In this document: one piece after another, positions 19,129 to 30,946 of the stretch | How positions within the stretch are numbered: the first letter of the stretch is position 1 | Layout: every line of letters begins with the position of its first letter | Assembly (NCBI RefSeq): GCF_003944755.1 | Contig: NZ_RWGU01000045.1 | Span: 118,447 to 182,446 of the forward strand | Reading direction: 5' to 3' | Source of the DNA: Rhodovulum robiginosum | GTDB lineage: Bacteria > Pseudomonadota > Alphaproteobacteria > Rhodobacterales > Rhodobacteraceae | DNA length: 64,000 nucleotides | Notes under the pieces: model-generated | What the model saw: only the letters and a program-made list of their open reading frames with translations | What the model was told of the DNA's origin: nothing | Database searches by the model: none | Position numbers and translations under genes: made by a program

Positions 19129-20046
19129 ATGAACAGGTTAATTGCTTCTTTTTTTCTAAGTACCTACCGCTTCCTTCTGCGACGGCTGCGACCGAATTCC
19201 GGACTCACACGGCTCAGCTTCAACCGCGTGACACGCTCGCTCTTCGCCCAGCTCCCCCGCGAGTTGGAGGCCCGGACGGCCGAAGGCTACCGCATCCCCA
19301 TCGACAGCTCCGACTACCACGGCCGCATCCTCTGGCTTTTCGGCAACAACGACTGGAAGGTGACACGCACCGCCTGCGCCCTTTTGCACAAGGGCGATGT
19401 CCTTCTGGATATCGGGGCGAACCACGGCACGGTCGGCTTTGCGGCGGCGCAGGTCGTCGGCCCCACCGGCGCGGTGCATTTCTTCGAACCGCAGCCGGAC
19501 CTCGTTGCGAAGCTGCGCAACGTCATTTCCGAAAACGGGCTTTCCAACCACCATGTGCACGACGTGGCCCTGTTCGAGAGCGAAGGCAGTTTCGAAATGG
19601 CCATGCCAGAGCACCATTCCGGCATGGCCACCATCGTGGGACGCGACGGAAGCGATGGCTGGACGAGGAAAATCACCGTGCGCGCCGTCGAAACCGAATC
19701 CTATCTGCGCCCGCTGCTCGGCGATCGCCCGTTCGGTGTGAAGATCGACGTCGAGGGGGCCGAGCCGAATATCCTTCCCGGTCTTTTCCGGCTGCCCGGC
19801 CTTCAATTCGTGGTCTTCGAGGGGGACCGCAACAAGGATCTTCTGGCCGATCTTTTCCGGTCGAACGGCTTTGCCATTTTCGGGCTGTCGCGCACGGTCT
19901 TCTCGCCGCGGGTCAAACGGGTGACGACGGCGGCAGAGTGGGATTTGCACCACGATTTCGTGGCCGTCCCGGCAGCACGGACCGGCGATCTGTCCGACGC
20001 CCCGCTAAGCCAACTCGCCCAGACATTCGCCAGTCGCCGCACCTGA
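19129..20046 (+). CDS. FkbM-family methyltransferase
   Basis: A SAM-dependent O-methyltransferase-like protein of 305 residues. The SAM motif is LLDIGANHGTVGFAAAQVVG, seen as DIGANHGTVGF (about residue 105). The second acidic motif is VHFFEPQPDL. The FkbM hallmark FGVKIDVEGAEPNILPG lies near 220, and a final FEGDRN segment follows. The family usually modifies sugars or small molecules, often surface glycans. The start at 19129 was preferred over 19045. The N-terminal part (IASFFLSTYRFLLRRL) is T-rich in DNA and differs from its neighbours, which may mean the gene was acquired. The neighbours do not reveal its acceptor. Confidence 0.85.
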   Translation: MNRLIASFFLSTYRFLLRRLRPNSGLTRLSFNRVTRSLFAQLPRELEARTAEGYRIPIDSSDYHGRILWLFGNNDWKVTRTACALLHKGDVLLDIGANHGTVGFAAAQVVGPTGAVHFFEPQPDLVAKLRNVISENGLSNHHVHDVALFESEGSFEMAMPEHHSGMATIVGRDGSDGWTRKITVRAVETESYLRPLLGDRPFGVKIDVEGAEPNILPGLFRLPGLQFVVFEGDRNKDLLADLFRSNGFAIFGLSRTVFSPRVKRVTTAAEWDLHHDFVAVPAARTGDLSDAPLSQLAQTFASRRT

Positions 20047-20103
20047 CCCGCGCCGCTTTCGGGCCGCACCGGTCAGGATGGAATATCGCGCGGCCGAAGT
20101 GGC

Positions 20104-21447
20104 TTAGACCGCCGCCTCGACCGCGGCCACAACGCTGTCGACCACCTGGGCCAGCAGCGCGTCGTCTTCGCATTCCGCCATCACGCGGATCAAGGGCTCG
20201 GTGCCCGATTTGCGGATCAAAAGGCGTCCCTTGCCGTCCAACTGCCGCTCGGCCGCGCCGATGGCCGCACGCACCTCGGCGGCCTCGAGCGGCGCCTTGC
20301 CGGCCGCGAAGCGGACGTTTTTCAACAGCTGCGGCACCGGCTCGAAGCTGTGCAGCAGCGCGCTGGCCGGCTGCCCGGTCTCGACCATCGCCGCCAGGAA
20401 ATGCAGCCCCGCCAACAGACCGTCGCCCGTGGTTGCGAAATCGGTCATCACGATATGGCCCGACTGCTCGCCGCCCAGGTTGAACCCGCCCCGGCGCATC
20501 GTCTCGACCACGTAACGGTCGCCCACCGGCGTGCGCTTCAGCTTCAGCCCGTGGCCCTCCAGAAACCGTTCAAGCCCCAGGTTGGACATCACCGTGGCCA
20601 CCAGCGTGCCGTCGTTCAGCCGCCCCGCTTTGGCCCAGCGCCGCGCCAGCAACGCCATGAGCTGGTCGCCATCGGCCACCTTGCCGGTCTCGTCGATCAG
20701 CATCACCCGGTCGGCGTCGCCATCCAGCGAGATGCCCAGATCGGCACCATGCGCGCGCACCGCGTCGGCCGCCGCCGCGGTATCGGTCGAGCCGCACTTG
20801 TCGTTGATGTTGAAGCCGTTGGGCGCCACGCCGATCGGGATCACCTCGGCGCCCAGTTCCCACAGCACCTCGGGCGCGGACCGGTAGGCCGCACCGTTGG
20901 CACAATCGACCAGCACCTTGATCCCGTCCAGCCGCAGCCCCGAGGAAAAACTGGCCTTGAGCCGCTCATTATAACGGTAGCGGCCCTCGTCGATCCGCCT
21001 GGCGCGGCCGATATTTCCCGCCTGCGCGGGCTCGACGCCAGCCAGCGTCAGCGCCTCGATCTCGGCCTCGGCCTCGTCGCTGAGCTTGAACCCGTCGGGG
21101 CCGAACAGCTTGATCCCGTTGTCGTGGTGCGGGTTGTGGCTGGCCGAGATCATCACGCCCAGATCGGCGCGCATCGAGGGGGTCAGCACGCCGACCGCCG
21201 GCGTGGGCACCGGGCCCAGCAGAAACACGTTCATCCCTGTCGAGGTCAGCCCCGCGGTCAGCGCGTTCTCGAACATGTAGCCCGACAGGCGCGTGTCCTT
21301 GCCGATCACCACCCGGTGGCCGTGGCTGCCGTCGCGGCGGAAATAGCGCCCTGCCGCCGCGCCCAGCCGCAGCGCCATCTCTGCCGTCATCGGATAGCTG
21401 TTGGCCTGTCCGCGCACGCCGTCAGTACCGAAAAGCCGATCGCTCAT
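20104..21447 (-). CDS. glmM: Phosphoglucosamine mutase
   Basis: It converts glucosamine-6-phosphate to glucosamine-1-phosphate for UDP-GlcNAc, peptidoglycan and LPS. It has 447 residues in four domains. The phosphoserine loop is [21 protein letters not shown], seen as [13 protein letters not shown] (about 100). The metal loop is DGDADRVML (about 245), the sugar loop is GGEQSGHI (about 330), and the phosphate loop is [14 protein letters not shown] at the C-terminus. The start at 21447 gives [13 protein letters not shown], the usual beginning. It overlaps the end of folP by four bases, a pairing common in bacteria. Confidence 0.97.
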   Translation of the reverse strand: MSDRLFGTDGVRGQANSYPMTAEMALRLGAAAGRYFRRDGSHGHRVVIGKDTRLSGYMFENALTAGLTSTGMNVFLLGPVPTPAVGVLTPSMRADLGVMISASHNPHHDNGIKLFGPDGFKLSDEAEAEIEALTLAGVEPAQAGNIGRARRIDEGRYRYNERLKASFSSGLRLDGIKVLVDCANGAAYRSAPEVLWELGAEVIPIGVAPNGFNINDKCGSTDTAAAADAVRAHGADLGISLDGDADRVMLIDETGKVADGDQLMALLARRWAKAGRLNDGTLVATVMSNLGLERFLEGHGLKLKRTPVGDRYVVETMRRGGFNLGGEQSGHIVMTDFATTGDGLLAGLHFLAAMVETGQPASALLHSFEPVPQLLKNVRFAAGKAPLEAAEVRAAIGAAERQLDGKGRLLIRKSGTEPLIRVMAECEDDALLAQVVDSVVAAVEAAV

Positions 21448-22463
21448 GGCCGCTCCTCCCTCGTCCAAAGCGCCTCTGCCAGGCAGAGCGCCTGCCGCGT
21501 CTCGGCGATATCATGCACCCGCAGGATCTGCACCCCCTGCGCCGCCGCCGCCAGCGCCACGGCGATGGAGCCCGGGGCGCGGTCGCGGGCCTCGGGCGCA
21601 TTGCCGATGGTGCCGATGAAACGCTTGCGCGAAGCACCGAGCAGAACCGGGCAGCCCAGCGCGTGAAACAGGCTGAGCCCGCGCAGGAGGGCGAGGTTGT
21701 GTTCCTTGGTCTTGCCAAACCCGATGCCGGGATCGACCACGATGCGGGCGCGGGCGATGCCGGCGGCCTCCGCGGCCGCCACCCGTTCCGCAAGATAATC
21801 GTAGATGTCGAGCAACACGTCGTCGTAGCGCGGGTCTTGCTGCATCGTCTCCGGCGCGCCCTGGGCGTGCATCAGCACCAGCGGCGCACCGGCCTCGGCC
21901 GCGACCCCCGCCAGCGCGGGATCGAAGGTCAGCGCGGCCACGTCGTTGACAAGGTCGGCCCCGGCCGCCAGCGCGGCGCGGGCCACGCCGGCCTTGCGCG
22001 TGTCGATGGAAATGGGCACGCCCTGCCCTTCTGCGCGCAGCGCGGCGATCACCGGCGCGGTGCGCTGGGTTTCCTCCTCCGCCGGCACCTCTCGGGCCCC
22101 GGGACGGGTCGATTCGCCCCCGATATCGAGAATGTCGGCCCCGCCCGCAATCAGCGCGCCGGCATGGTCCAGCGCTGCGCCGGGCCGCTCGAACAGCCCG
22201 CCGTCGGAAAAGCTGTCGGGGGTGACGTTGAGGATGCCCATCAGCCGCGGACGGTCCATCGTCAGCCCGGCGACGGGCGCGCGCCGCACGGTCAGCGCCT
22301 CTAGCACCTCGGCGGGCAGGTCAGAGACCGGCATCAGCCGCCTTCCGCCGCCGCGGGTCATCTCTTCGACCTCGGAAAACCACGTCCAGCCACCGGCAAG
22401 CCATCGGGCCTCGGCCGGGCGGGCGGGGTCGGTGCGGGCGATGGGGCGGAAATAGGCAGTCAT
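21444..22463 (-). CDS. folP: Dihydropteroate synthase
   Basis: It joins p-aminobenzoate to the pterin pyrophosphate in folate synthesis and is the target of sulfonamides. It has 339 residues, longer than E. coli FolP because of an N-terminal extension of about 70 residues ([25 protein letters not shown]). Pterin-binding motifs are [13 protein letters not shown] (about 78) and [15 protein letters not shown]. Further motifs are [11 protein letters not shown] in the form [24 protein letters not shown], and GASRKRFIG for phosphate and PABA. It lies downstream of the folB-type gene and overlaps glmM, forming a folate/cell-wall operon. Confidence 0.96.
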   Translation of the reverse strand: MTAYFRPIARTDPARPAEARWLAGGWTWFSEVEEMTRGGGRRLMPVSDLPAEVLEALTVRRAPVAGLTMDRPRLMGILNVTPDSFSDGGLFERPGAALDHAGALIAGGADILDIGGESTRPGAREVPAEEETQRTAPVIAALRAEGQGVPISIDTRKAGVARAALAAGADLVNDVAALTFDPALAGVAAEAGAPLVLMHAQGAPETMQQDPRYDDVLLDIYDYLAERVAAAEAAGIARARIVVDPGIGFGKTKEHNLALLRGLSLFHALGCPVLLGASRKRFIGTIGNAPEARDRAPGSIAVALAAAAQGVQILRVHDIAETRQALCLAEALWTREERP

Positions 22464-22503
22464 GGCCGCCTGTTTTCGCCATCGCGCCGCGGTTTGCAAG
22501 GGC

Positions 22504-23448
22504 TCAGAGGGCGGCCTCTGCATCCTCGGGCGACACCGACGTGACGGGCAGCCGCGGCGCTTCGGGCGCCTGTGCGCCGATCACCACCAGTCGCCGGGCC
22601 TCGACCTCTTGCGCGAACCACAGCGCCAGCGCCACCGCGTCGCGCGGGCTGACCGGGGGGCGGTCGACCGCGTCGAGTACGATCTTGGAGGGCGCCCAGA
22701 CGACGATCTGGCGGTGCTTCATCGCCCAGTCGATCTCGGTGCGGGTGCCGGTGACCACGCAGCGCGGGTCGCGCCCGGCCAACACCCAGGCGTTCTGCTC
22801 GATCGCCAGCAGGTCGATCCGCCGCTGGGCCGGGCCCACCTCCGACCGCGGCGCGGCCATGTCGGCGGGTCCAACGGCCAGGATCACCGGGTGCGGCCCG
22901 GCTTCGAGCCGGTCGAGCCAGCGCGGCAGATCGGGCGCAGCGATGGCGGCGTTGGACAGGAACACCACCACCGGGTGCTGGCTGGCCTCTTCGGCCGGGG
23001 CGGGCTGTACCAACCGCGGCGCGTCCGGGCGGCGGGAACGCACGATCTCGACCCCCAGCGCGCCCGGCCCGCGGTCGAGCTTTTCCACCCTTACAAAGAC
23101 GCGCTCGGCCTGGGGCTCGGCCAGCAGCCGCGCGGCGATGCGTTCGGCCAGCGTTTCCAGCAGGTTCAACCGCTCCGAAGACAGTTCGGCCGCGATCGCC
23201 TCGGTGATGGTGTCGTAGGACAGCACCCGGTCGACATCGTCGGCCAGCGGCGCGGGGTGCGGGCGCACCTCGACGACGACGTTGAAGCGCACCCGCTGGG
23301 TCGCACCGCGCTCGGCCTGAAAGGCGCCGATCTCGACCTCGACCTCGTGATCGCGTAGCGAAATGCGGTCGCGCGGGTCGCGTGGGGCTTCCATCGCCTC
23401 GGCCCTTTCACTCGGGTGGGCGAAGGCGAGGCGGATCTCGTCACTCAT
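22504..23448 (-). CDS. folB: Dihydroneopterin aldolase with extra C-terminal domain
   Basis: A protein of 314 residues, more than twice the size of classic FolB. Residues about 28-140 form the T-fold aldolase: Glu46 in GAFQAERGATQ anchors the pterin, Tyr78 (LSYDTI) and Lys123 (VRVEKLDRG) are the catalytic positions, and their spacing matches E. coli. This part makes 6-hydroxymethyl-dihydropterin in folate synthesis. Residues about 150-314 form an unrecognised domain with VVVFLSNAAIAAPDLP, VILAVGPADMAAP, WVLAGRDPRCVVTG and DAVALALWFAQEVEARRLVVIG, possibly Rossmann-like. The next gene is folP, 40 bases away. The added domain may be a group-specific regulatory or degenerate enzyme module. Confidence 0.85.
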   Translation of the reverse strand: MSDEIRLAFAHPSERAEAMEAPRDPRDRISLRDHEVEVEIGAFQAERGATQRVRFNVVVEVRPHPAPLADDVDRVLSYDTITEAIAAELSSERLNLLETLAERIAARLLAEPQAERVFVRVEKLDRGPGALGVEIVRSRRPDAPRLVQPAPAEEASQHPVVVFLSNAAIAAPDLPRWLDRLEAGPHPVILAVGPADMAAPRSEVGPAQRRIDLLAIEQNAWVLAGRDPRCVVTGTRTEIDWAMKHRQIVVWAPSKIVLDAVDRPPVSPRDAVALALWFAQEVEARRLVVIGAQAPEAPRLPVTSVSPEDAEAAL

Positions 23449-23555
23449 GCGGGTCTCCCGTCAGCGCCAGCGGTTTGGCACACAATAGCGCTCGACCCGG
23501 GGCCGGACGGCCCGCAGACGGCACGACGAGGCCCGCAAGCGACAGGGGCGCGGGC

Positions 23556-24233
23556 TTAACCGGGCTGGCGATAGAAATGGTGCACGCCGATCGTGGCCGT
23601 GCGCGGAAAGCGGCTGGCCCAGCGCGGGCGCACGGATTTGGTGTGATAGTGGGTCGCGCCTTCGGTCAGTTGCTTCGGCGCGCCGTCCAGCATCAGCCGG
23701 GCGACCTTGCCCACGCGCCGAAACGCCCTCGGCTCGGAAATGACCTCGGCATGGCCGTCGCAGGTATAGGTGAACTGGCAGGCGTACCGTTTGCCCGTGC
23801 CCTGATGGACCACACCGCAGACCGTGGCCGGATAGGCCGGAGACGCGACACGATTCAGGATCACCTCGGCCACCGCGAACTGGCCCCTAACGCTTTCGCC
23901 GCGGGCCTCGAAATACAGAGCCTCGGCGAGGCATTGCCATTCGGCGCCGCCCTTTGCGGCGGGAATTTCGGCCAGAAATTCAGGATTGTAGCGCAGATCC
24001 TTCACCGCGGGGGCGCTGGCCTTGGTCTCTTTCGGCACGGACAGCTTGCGCAATCGCCGCGGGCTGACCGCGCTCATCGCGATGCGCTCGGCGCCCAGAA
24101 GCCGGGCAACATCCTTGTCGAAGGTCGCGGTGGGATCGTTTGATTGGGAGGCAGACATGTCCGCGTACGCGGCGCCGGCAAAAACGGTAATGACGGCGGC
24201 GCTGCACGCCGCACGAGCAAGACGAATTATCAT
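23556..24233 (-). CDS. SleB-like cell-wall hydrolase
   Basis: An exported murein hydrolase of 225 residues. The signal peptide MIIRLARAACSAAVITVFAGAAYA is seen as VITVFAGAAYA. A linker follows, then the Hydrolase_2/SleB domain (about 100-225). This contains CLAEALYFEARGES with the catalytic glutamate, AVAEVILNRVASPAYPATVCGVV, QFTYTCDGH and GATHYHTKSVRPRWA. These proteins cut the glycan strand or act as amidases. Conserved cysteines suggest a disulfide. The start at 24233 has GGGGG five bases upstream. A 193-base gap separates it from ppdK. Confidence 0.9.
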   Translation of the reverse strand: MIIRLARAACSAAVITVFAGAAYADMSASQSNDPTATFDKDVARLLGAERIAMSAVSPRRLRKLSVPKETKASAPAVKDLRYNPEFLAEIPAAKGGAEWQCLAEALYFEARGESVRGQFAVAEVILNRVASPAYPATVCGVVHQGTGKRYACQFTYTCDGHAEVISEPRAFRRVGKVARLMLDGAPKQLTEGATHYHTKSVRPRWASRFPRTATIGVHHFYRQPG

Positions 24234-24426
24234 GACTACCCCCATAGTCGGCGGCGCGTAAGGAACCGCGCCGGGGGGGCAGTTACGTCAAAGACGCACG
24301 AACGTCCACCCTAGTGGCATTTTCGCAACGGGCCCGAGGCGGCATTCTACGGGCGGAATTGGCTGCCGCGGCGCTTCCGAAACGGAAGGATGTTCGTCAA
24401 ATCATTGATTTAACGCAAAAAAAATT

Positions 24427-26976
<2,550 letters not shown>

Positions 26977-27049
26977 TGCGGCACGCTCCTTTCTCACTTG
27001 CAGCATACGCTCATGGCGGCGGCAGGCAAGCTTGGCGTAGCGTCGCGTT

Positions 27050-29302
27050 TCAGCCTTCGATCCGGGTCAGGTCGGCCACTTGCAGGCAGGTCTCGCGAAT
27101 AGCGTGCAAGAGGTTCAGACGGTTGCGCCGCACGATGTCGTTGTCGGTGTTGACCTGCACCGCCTCGAAGAAGGCATCGATGGGGGCCCTCAGCGCGGCC
27201 AGGGCCGCCATGGCCCCTGAGAAATCCTCGGCCTCCAGCGCCGGGCCGATGGCTTTGTCGGCCGCGTCCAGCGCGGCGAAAAGCGCGGTTTCGGTGGGGT
27301 CCTTGGCGAATTTCGGATCGGCGCCGAACCGGTATTCCACCCCGTCGGCCTCTTCGGCCTGGATCAGGATGTTGTTGGCGCGGCGAAAGCCCTGCACCAG
27401 GTTTTCGCCGTCTTCGGTGTTCAGCACCGCGCCCAGCGCCTCGGCCCGCTTGACCAGCAGCGTCAGGTCGTCGGCGCCCGGCATCGCCAGGCAGGCGTCG
27501 ATCACGTCATGGCGCAGCCCCTCGGCCTTGAGATGCACCTTCAGCCGGTCGTGGAAAAACGCCAGCAGGTCGCCGCTCATCTCGGGTAGTTGGTGGCGCA
27601 GGCGGGCCAACCAGGTGCCCTCTTCGATGGGCACGGGCGTGTCATCGGCGCGAAAGCGGTCGACCAGCGCGTGGAATGCCGCGCCGAAAACGCCGTGGCG
27701 GGCCACCTCATCGACCATCTCCTGCAAGAAATAGGTCTCGCGCTCTTGCGCGGTATCGAGGTTCAGCGCGATCACATGCACCAGCAGATGCCGGTTGATC
27801 AGCGCCTCCAGCCCGACGCGGAGCTTGCGCTCCAGCACCGTGCGGATGATCCCCAGCGCGGCGCGGCGCAGCGCGAACGGGTCTTTGCTGCCGGTGGGTT
27901 TCTCGTCGATGGCCCAGAAGCCCGCCAGCGTGTCCAGCTTGTCGGCCAGCGACACGGCGATGGAAACCGGGTGCTCGGGCAGCGCGTCGGCGGGGCCGAG
28001 CGGCTTGTAATGCATCTCGCAGGCCTCGGACACCGCCTGGGGCAGGCCGGCGGCCTCGGCATAGTAACGGCCCATCACGCCCTGAAGCTCGGGGAATTCA
28101 TAGACCATTTCCGAGGCGAGATCGGCCTTGGCGACGCGCGCGGCCTGTGCCGCCATCTCTGCATCGGCGCCGACCATCGGCGCGATCTCGCGGGTCAGGT
28201 TGGCGATGCGGTCGATCCTCAGCGCCTGGCTGCCCAGTTCGCGCTGGAAGGTCACATGGCTGAGCGTATCGAGCCAGTCTTCCATCCCCGCCCGGGCCAC
28301 GCGCAGGTCATTGGCCCAAAAAAACCGGGCATCGGACAACCGCGCCGATAGCACTTTTTCGTTCCCGGCCAGGATCGTGGCCCCATTATCGGCGGTTTCC
28401 CGGTTGGCAACGGTCACGAATCGAACAATCTTGCCGGTCTTGGGGTCGCGGACCGAAAAGAATTTCTGGTGCTCCTTCATCGAGGTCTGCAAGACCTCGG
28501 GCGGCAGGTCGAGAAAGTCCTCGCCGATGGGCCCCATCAGCACCACGGGCCATTCCACCAGCCCGGCCACCTCAGCCAGAAGCCCGGCATCCTCGACAAC
28601 TTCCAACCCCTGTGCGAAAGCGGCGTTGGTCGCCTCGTGCCAGATTTGCGCGGCGCGCTCCTCGTGGTCGATCATCACATGGGCGCGCTTTAGCTTTGCC
28701 TCGTAATCTTCGAAGGACGATACGGAAAATCGATCGGGCGCCATGAACCGGTGGCCGCGCGTGGCGTCGCCCGCGACGATCCCGTCGACGTCCAGCGGCA
28801 CCACCTCGCACCCCGCCTCGTCGCTGAGCAGGCACAGGATGGACTGCAGCGGCCGCACCCAGCGCAGCGTGCCAGCGCCCCAGCGCATCGACTTGGGCCA
28901 TGGAAAATTGCGGATCGTCGCCTCCAGCACCTCGGCGACGATCTGGGCGGCCGGGCGGCCGGGCCGGTCGATCACGGCAAACCAGACCTGGCCCTTCTTG
29001 TCGTCGCGGGCCTCCAGTTGGTCTTTCGTCAGCCCGGTCGCGCGCAGGAACCCCTCCAGCGCCTTTTCGGGCGCGTCCACGCGCGGCCCCTTGCGCTCTT
29101 CGGTCAGGTCGGGGCTGCGCGCGCTCAGCCCCTCGACATGCAGCGTCAGCCGGCGCGGCGTCGAGAACGCCTTGGCTGCGGCGTAGGTCAGCCCCGCCTC
29201 CACCAGCCCGTCGGTGACGCGCTTTTGCAGGTCGGTGCGGGCGCGGGCCTGCATCCGGGCCGGGATTTCCTCGGAGAAGAGTTCGATCAGGAGGTCGGGC
29301 AT
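27050..29302 (-). CDS. glyS: Glycyl-tRNA synthetase, beta subunit
   Basis: Beta subunit of the bacterial alpha2beta2 glycyl-tRNA synthetase, 750 residues, responsible mainly for tRNA binding. The conserved start is MPDLLIELFSEEIPARM. The core has YYAEAAGLPQAVSEACEMHYKP and an HD-like region (AVSLADKLDTLAGFWAIDEKPTGSKDPFALRRAALG, seen as KPTGSKDPFALRR). A C-terminal anticodon-binding domain (about 640-750) ends LLHAIRETCLQVADLTRIEG. The start at 29302 was chosen because a very long frame continues upstream through the next gene out of phase. It belongs to an operon with glyQ and the small gene between them. Confidence 0.97.
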   Translation of the reverse strand: MPDLLIELFSEEIPARMQARARTDLQKRVTDGLVEAGLTYAAAKAFSTPRRLTLHVEGLSARSPDLTEERKGPRVDAPEKALEGFLRATGLTKDQLEARDDKKGQVWFAVIDRPGRPAAQIVAEVLEATIRNFPWPKSMRWGAGTLRWVRPLQSILCLLSDEAGCEVVPLDVDGIVAGDATRGHRFMAPDRFSVSSFEDYEAKLKRAHVMIDHEERAAQIWHEATNAAFAQGLEVVEDAGLLAEVAGLVEWPVVLMGPIGEDFLDLPPEVLQTSMKEHQKFFSVRDPKTGKIVRFVTVANRETADNGATILAGNEKVLSARLSDARFFWANDLRVARAGMEDWLDTLSHVTFQRELGSQALRIDRIANLTREIAPMVGADAEMAAQAARVAKADLASEMVYEFPELQGVMGRYYAEAAGLPQAVSEACEMHYKPLGPADALPEHPVSIAVSLADKLDTLAGFWAIDEKPTGSKDPFALRRAALGIIRTVLERKLRVGLEALINRHLLVHVIALNLDTAQERETYFLQEMVDEVARHGVFGAAFHALVDRFRADDTPVPIEEGTWLARLRHQLPEMSGDLLAFFHDRLKVHLKAEGLRHDVIDACLAMPGADDLTLLVKRAEALGAVLNTEDGENLVQGFRRANNILIQAEEADGVEYRFGADPKFAKDPTETALFAALDAADKAIGPALEAEDFSGAMAALAALRAPIDAFFEAVQVNTDNDIVRRNRLNLLHAIRETCLQVADLTRIEG

Positions 29303-29334
29303 TTTCGGTCCTCGGCGCCGGCGGCGCGGGGTTT

Positions 29335-29865
29335 CTAGTCGTTTGCGGGCGGCGGCGGGCATCCGGGCGGCGGCGGGCGCCCGTCGAACACCACTTGCCC
29401 GCACGCGTTGATCTGGTTCCAGGCCACGGCGCGTCCATCCTCGAACACCGCGACCACCCGGTCGATGCCGTAGCTCACGTTCGCCTCGCCCAGGAACGCC
29501 ACCGCGCCGCCCGTTTCCAGCGCCGCGCCGATCTCGGCGGCGTCGAAGCAGTCGAACCAGCCCGGCGCGTTCAGCGGCACCGCCTCGTCGCGGATCACAT
29601 AGGTTTCGGTCAACAGCGCCAGCGAGAGCGGCATCTCGAAACAGGCGCGGAACCGCAACGGAGAGCTTTCGGAATCGATTCCCTCGAACCCGTCGACCGG
29701 TACCATCTCGGCCTCGCCGGTGACCAGCGAGGTCAGCCGTACCTCGGCCGCGGGCGCGCTGACCGGAACCGGCTCGTAATAGGCGTAGACCTGCAGGTAA
29801 TAGACCGCCGCGCCCGCAAGCAATGCCCCCATCACGATCACCAGGGAGAGAAGCTTGCCGCTCAC
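29335..29865 (-). CDS. Membrane-anchored protein between glyQ and glyS (DUF6446-like)
   Basis: A protein of 176 residues. An uncleaved N-terminal anchor ([32 protein letters not shown]) is followed by a periplasmic domain. That domain has [29 protein letters not shown], a cysteine pair region [12 protein letters not shown], and a Pro/Gly-rich C-terminus with further cysteines. The GTG start at 29865 has GGAGGGAGG upstream and overlaps the glyQ stop by four bases (GTGA). I believe it corresponds to a Rhodobacterales-restricted family (DUF6446); function unknown. It lies inside a tRNA-synthetase operon yet is not cytoplasmic. Confidence 0.8.
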   Translation of the reverse strand: MSGKLLSLVIVMGALLAGAAVYYLQVYAYYEPVPVSAPAAEVRLTSLVTGEAEMVPVDGFEGIDSESSPLRFRACFEMPLSLALLTETYVIRDEAVPLNAPGWFDCFDAAEIGAALETGGAVAFLGEANVSYGIDRVVAVFEDGRAVAWNQINACGQVVFDGRPPPPGCPPPPAND

Positions 29866-30785
29866 CCCTGCCTCCCTCCGGCCTCGGTCTCGACGAAGGC
29901 ATCGGCGCAGCGCCTGGCCAGCGCACGGACCCGGCCGATATAGGCCTGCCGCTCGGTCACCGAGATCACGCCGCGGGCGTCGAGCATGTTGAAGAAATGG
30001 CTGGCCTTGATGCACTGGTCATAGGCGGGATGCACCATGATGATGCGCTTGCCCGTCTTGGGGTCGTCCTGCGGATGGTCGAGGATGCGCGCGCATTCGG
30101 CCTCGGCCGCGGCGAAGAAGTCGAACAGCTTGTCGGTGTCGGCCACGTCGAAGTTGAACCGGCTGTATTCCTCTTCGGTCTGGCGGAACACGTCGCCATA
30201 GCTCAACGGGATTGGCGCGTCGGGGTCGTTGAACGGCATGTCCATCACGTGGTCGATGCCGAGGACGTACATCGCCAGCCGTTCCAGCCCGTAGGTCAAC
30301 TCACCCGAAACGGGGTGGCAGTCGCGCCCGCCGACCTGCTGGAAATAGGTGAACTGGCTGACCTCCATCCCGTCGCACCAGACCTCCCAGCCCAGACCCC
30401 AGGCGCCCAGCGTCGGGCTTTCCCAGTCGTCCTCGACGAAGCGGATGTCGTGATAGTCGAAATCGATGCCGATGGCGGCCAGCGAGCCGAGGTAAAGCTC
30501 TTGCAGGTCGGGCGGGCTGGGTTTGATCAGCACCTGGTACTGGTAATAGTGCTGCAACCGGTTGGGGTTCTCGCCGTAGCGCCCGTCGGTGGGCCGGCGC
30601 GAGGGCTGGACATAGGCCGCGGCCCAGGGTTTCGAGCCGAGGCTGCGCAGGGTGGTCGCCGGGTGGAAGGTGCCCGCCCCCACTTCCATGTCATAGGGTT
30701 GCAGGATCGCGCAGCCCTGCAGGGCCCAGTAATTCTGAAGCCGCAGGATGATCTCTTGAAAACTGCGGGGCTTGGACTGGTCCAT
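29862..30785 (-). CDS. glyQ: Glycyl-tRNA synthetase, alpha subunit
   Basis: Catalytic alpha subunit of 307 residues, which activates glycine with ATP and charges tRNA-Gly together with GlyS. Class II core motifs are [31 protein letters not shown], seen as [19 protein letters not shown], then [31 protein letters not shown] and [29 protein letters not shown] forms motif 3. The start at 30785 fits the family. It is first in glyQ - membrane gene - glyS, divergent from the exported protein at 30947. Confidence 0.97.
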   Translation of the reverse strand: MDQSKPRSFQEIILRLQNYWALQGCAILQPYDMEVGAGTFHPATTLRSLGSKPWAAAYVQPSRRPTDGRYGENPNRLQHYYQYQVLIKPSPPDLQELYLGSLAAIGIDFDYHDIRFVEDDWESPTLGAWGLGWEVWCDGMEVSQFTYFQQVGGRDCHPVSGELTYGLERLAMYVLGIDHVMDMPFNDPDAPIPLSYGDVFRQTEEEYSRFNFDVADTDKLFDFFAAAEAECARILDHPQDDPKTGKRIIMVHPAYDQCIKASHFFNMLDARGVISVTERQAYIGRVRALARRCADAFVETEAGGRQG

Positions 30786-30946
30786 CGGGGTGGTTCCTGC
30801 GTATCGCAAAACAGCGCCTCACTAGCCAAGCGCGCCCCGAGGGTCAATCGCGCCGGAGTATTGACGTGCATCGCGGAGCCGCTTTGATACGGTCTGACGG
30901 GATTCGGCGGTTTGGGCCGCCGCAAGGGAAACGAGGGTATCGAGCC

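Noticed and set aside
18939..19130. A 63-codon minus-strand frame between the small membrane gene and the FkbM gene
   Set aside because: No ribosome site, no recognisable motif, and it would overlap the FkbM start.
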